From contig JALNVG010000094.1 in assembly GCA_023227685.1 (NCBI GenBank), positions 1-8,772 of the forward strand: DNA of 8,772 bases, written 5' to 3'. The notes beneath the pieces are model-generated. The model was not told the origin of the DNA and did not search any database. It saw only the letters and a program-made list of their open reading frames with translations. Numbering within the stretch: the first letter of the stretch is position 1; every line of letters starts with the position of its first letter. The DNA is from Bacteroidaceae bacterium. GTDB lineage: Bacteria; Bacteroidota; Bacteroidia; Bacteroidales; Bacteroidaceae. Below are positions 7,895 to 8,772 of the stretch, piece by piece. The translations under genes were made by a program, and so were the position numbers.

Positions 7895-7951
7895 TAGAAT
7901 TGCAAAGCAAGTAATTTTTGTCAGCAAGATTTTATCTTATTATTAGTTGGG

Positions 7952-8065
7952 TTGCGTATGATGCGCGTGGCTTGCGTGGCTTTGCGTGGGATGAAAAAAG
8001 CCATCCCACGCACTTAAATACTTGTTTAGTAGTGCGTTATACGCCTTGCGTGGCTTGCGTGGGAT
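7952..8065. repeat. G/C-rich GCGTGG repeat cluster with competing hairpins
   Basis: Hexamer GCGTGG occurs at 7965, 7974, 7984, 8048 and 8057, mostly in 9-10-base units of the form TTGCGTGGC. A compound block CTTGCGTGGCTTTGCGTGGG (from 7971) recurs at 8045-8065 with one base fewer. An inverted copy CATCCCACGCA lies at 8002-8012. It can pair with 7983-7993 (11 bp, 8-base A-rich loop), or its ATCCCACGCA part with 8056-8065 (10 bp); overlapping bases 8008-8014 can also pair with 8031-8037 (7 bp). These pairings exclude each other. No T-run follows on either strand. The arrangement resembles REP/BIME-type extragenic palindromes; no function can be assigned from sequence. Confidence 0.75.
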
Positions 8066-8111
8066 AAAATCAAAAAACTTCTAGTAGCGAGAGTGGCATT
8101 TTATCACATAT

Positions 8112-8155
8112 TTGGTTGACTAAATTGATTTATAATCCTTATATTGGTTGTCTAA
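8112..8155 (+). repeat. Pair of 12-mer direct repeats TTGGTTGnCTAA
   Basis: TTGGTTGACTAA at 8112-8123 and TTGGTTGTCTAA at 8144-8155 match at 11 of 12 positions and start 32 bases apart, about three helical turns. The sequence after each is also similar (A/T-rich), but agreement falls off. In such A/T-rich DNA this could be chance or the remains of a small duplication. Confidence 0.4.
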
Positions 8156-8174
8156 TTTATTTATTAACCTCTTA

Positions 8175-8184
8175 ATCCTAGGAT
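8175..8184. repeat. Perfect 10-bp palindrome ATCCTAGGAT
   Basis: ATCCTAGGAT reads the same on both strands. It stands alone with no second copy in the region, so it may be a protein-binding site or chance. Confidence 0.35.
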
Positions 8185-8284
8185 GAGATTACGTGAGAAG
8201 TAAGCGTATTATATTGATTCTATGAGTCTGATTTATATATCATTTTTATCACGTAAATTAAAAGAGGATGGAAAGACAAAAAGA

Positions 8285-8296
8285 GAAAAGCTTTTC
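8285..8296. repeat. Perfect 12-bp palindrome GAAAAGCTTTTC
   Basis: GAAAAGCTTTTC is fully self-complementary, has no loop, and lies just ahead of TTGTTTTTTT (8301-8310). The T-run comes four bases after the palindrome, but a loopless stem cannot fold as a proper terminator hairpin, so no role is assigned. Confidence 0.35.
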
Positions 8297-8391
8297 AGTA
8301 TTGTTTTTTTAATATGACAAGGATTTTAGGCGGATGAAAGAAAAAAAGTTAAACCGAAATCAACGTAAAAAAACAGGATATATGAATTGGA

Positions 8392-8470
8392 TTTGCATCG
8401 CAAACAGATCACTTTTGCGATGCAAAAGTAGTGTTATTGCATCGCAAAACTACCAGGTTTGCGATGCAAA
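8392..8470. repeat. Array of four near-palindromic 13-mers, alternating orientation, exact 22-bp period
   Basis: The unit TTTGCATCGCAAA has 5-bp arms (TTTGC/GCAAA) around an asymmetric ATC centre. Copies lie at 8392-8404 (ATC), 8414-8426 (GAT), 8436-8448 (ATC, first base A instead of T) and 8458-8470 (GAT), so orientation alternates and starts are exactly 22 bases apart, about two turns of B-DNA. The 9-base spacers (CAGATCACT, AGTAGTGTT, ACTACCAGG) differ from each other. Neighbouring copies can pair as about 12-13-bp hairpins with 9- to 11-base loops. Spacing on one helical face suits a protein-binding array such as iterons or operators. The alternating order between convergent genes also resembles BIME-type REP clusters. 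It is too short, and the spacers too small, for CRISPR. Confidence 0.9.
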
Positions 8471-8480
8471 TTGTTTTTCG
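8437..8480 (+). terminator. Possible intrinsic terminator formed by repeat copies 3 and 4
   Basis: TTGCATCGCAAA (8437-8448) and TTTGCGATGCAA (8458-8469) form a perfect 12-bp stem with a 9-base loop, followed by ATTGTTTTTCG (8470-8480). This hairpin plus U-rich tract on the plus strand could end transcripts reading through from nuo. The stem is only moderately G/C-rich, and nuoN ends some 760 bases upstream, so this is tentative. Confidence 0.35.
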
Positions 8481-8625
8481 TTAATTTGGTTTTTGACAAA
8501 TAGCCGAAAATATTGACTCTTTTGTGTTCTATCCCTAAAAGTCATTGCCCAAAGATTTACTATCGCGAATATGGGTTGACTGTTTATCTTGTTATGACTA
8601 AAAACGGTAGACTCATATTTTTTAA

Positions 8626-8772
8626 TTACATGTATTGATTTATTCCCTTCTTTACCCGAATTGTACCATTTGCGTTGTTCTTTTGGTATAGGTCGAAATT
8701 GATCTGCATCTCCTTAGCAATATTGTCATCATGATTGTGGAACAAGTGATATTCGATAGCCTTGAACTTAAG
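8626..8772 (-). CDS. Unrecognised protein, C-terminal fragment, runs off the window
   Basis: On the minus strand a frame is open from the window edge (8772) to a TAA at 8626-8628, giving 48 residues and the stop; the start lies outside. The visible end includes EYHLFHNHDDNIAKEMQIN followed by FDLYQKNNANGTIRV and ends KKGINQYM. It is soluble-looking, with acidic, amide and basic residues and no hydrophobic segment. Codon choice (AAG, GAC, AAC, ATC and CAG mixed with A/T-ending codons) looks like real coding sequence, unlike the A/T-rich DNA just downstream. I do not recognise the family. A second minus-strand frame is open for about 39 codons here but gives an arginine/threonine/serine-rich low-quality peptide. 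This gene converges on the nuo operon. Confidence 0.55.
   Translation of the reverse strand, partial: LKFKAIEYHLFHNHDDNIAKEMQINFDLYQKNNANGTIRVKKGINQYM

Larger units (their letters stand above)
7675..8625. other. Long convergent intergenic region without a convincing gene
   Basis: About 950 bases separate the nuoN stop from the stop of a minus-strand gene at the window end. The longest ATG frame here (8334-8516, 60 codons) has no recognisable family, poor composition and runs through the repeat array, so it is not called. The region is clearly richer in A/T than the operon, except for a G/C-rich island near 7952-8065. It holds several inverted and iterated repeats, listed separately. Stretches 7675-7814 and 8480-8625 show only weak A/T hairpins. 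Because both flanking genes point inward, neither needs a promoter here; transcript ends and structural repeats are the expected content. Confidence 0.8.

Noticed and set aside
8189..8256. Inverted pair TTACGTGA (8189-8196) and TCACGTAA (8249-8256)
   Set aside because: Eight-base arms 52 bases apart in A/T-rich sequence are close to chance expectation, with no extension of the match.
8222..8317. 31-codon frame MSLIYISFLSRKLKEDGK..., considered as a small toxin-like peptide
   Set aside because: It has only short hydrophobic ends and a basic middle, no antitoxin RNA or promoter evidence, and this length is expected by chance in A/T-rich DNA.
8423..8452. Two minus-strand TAnnTTTG promoter-like motifs overlapping repeat copies 2 and 3
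   Set aside because: The upstream TTTG lies only 14 bases away rather than about 19-21, and there is no minus-strand gene downstream before nuoN.
8392..8470. The four-copy array as a CRISPR
   Set aside because: Units are 13 bp with 9-bp spacers and alternate in orientation; CRISPR repeats are longer, co-directional and have spacers of about 30 bp. No cas gene is present.
8334..8516. 60-codon plus-strand frame starting MKEKKLNRNQRKK
   Set aside because: It runs through the 22-bp repeat array, has no recognisable family and its composition follows the repeats; AGGCGG ahead of the ATG is too close to be a persuasive ribosome site.

Overview
The window is the 3' two thirds of a respiratory complex I (nuo) operon followed by a gene-poor convergent intergenic region. 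It reads as a chromosomal segment of a Bacteroides-type anaerobe. Four things support this: moderate G+C genes, start codons preceded by A/T-rich sequence without clear Shine-Dalgarno motifs, protein sequences of the Bacteroidetes type, and nuoD followed directly by nuoH with no nuoE, nuoF or nuoG between them. The genus is inferred from these traits and was not tested by a search.

Bases 1-7674 hold eight co-directional plus-strand genes: the end of nuoD (probably a nuoCD fusion, cut by the window edge), nuoH, nuoI, nuoJ, nuoK, nuoL, nuoM and nuoN. Gaps between them are 1 to 22 bases, so this is one transcription unit. NuoD, NuoI and NuoH carry electrons to the quinone site at the membrane interface. 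NuoJ and NuoK link that site to the three antiporter-like pump subunits NuoL, NuoM and NuoN. The NADH-oxidising module (NuoEFG) is missing from its usual place, so the complex may be the 11-subunit form whose electron donor is not fixed by the sequence. NuoM also lacks the usual central TM7 lysine, with leucine in its place, while NuoL and NuoN keep theirs.

Bases 7675-8625 are about 950 bases without a convincing gene, richer in A/T than the operon but full of structure. They hold a 28-bp-arm inverted repeat whose plus-strand RNA could pair along the whole arm, a cluster of GCGTGG units able to form competing hairpins, some weaker palindromes, and a striking array of four near-palindromic 13-mers in alternating orientation at exactly 22-bp intervals. 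The last 147 bases carry the C-terminal end of an unrecognised minus-strand gene that runs out of the window. The intergenic region is therefore convergent, which favours terminator, mRNA-stability or REP/BIME-like explanations over promoter control. No wholly new gene system is visible; the 22-bp array, the long hairpin and the NuoM substitution deserve follow-up.
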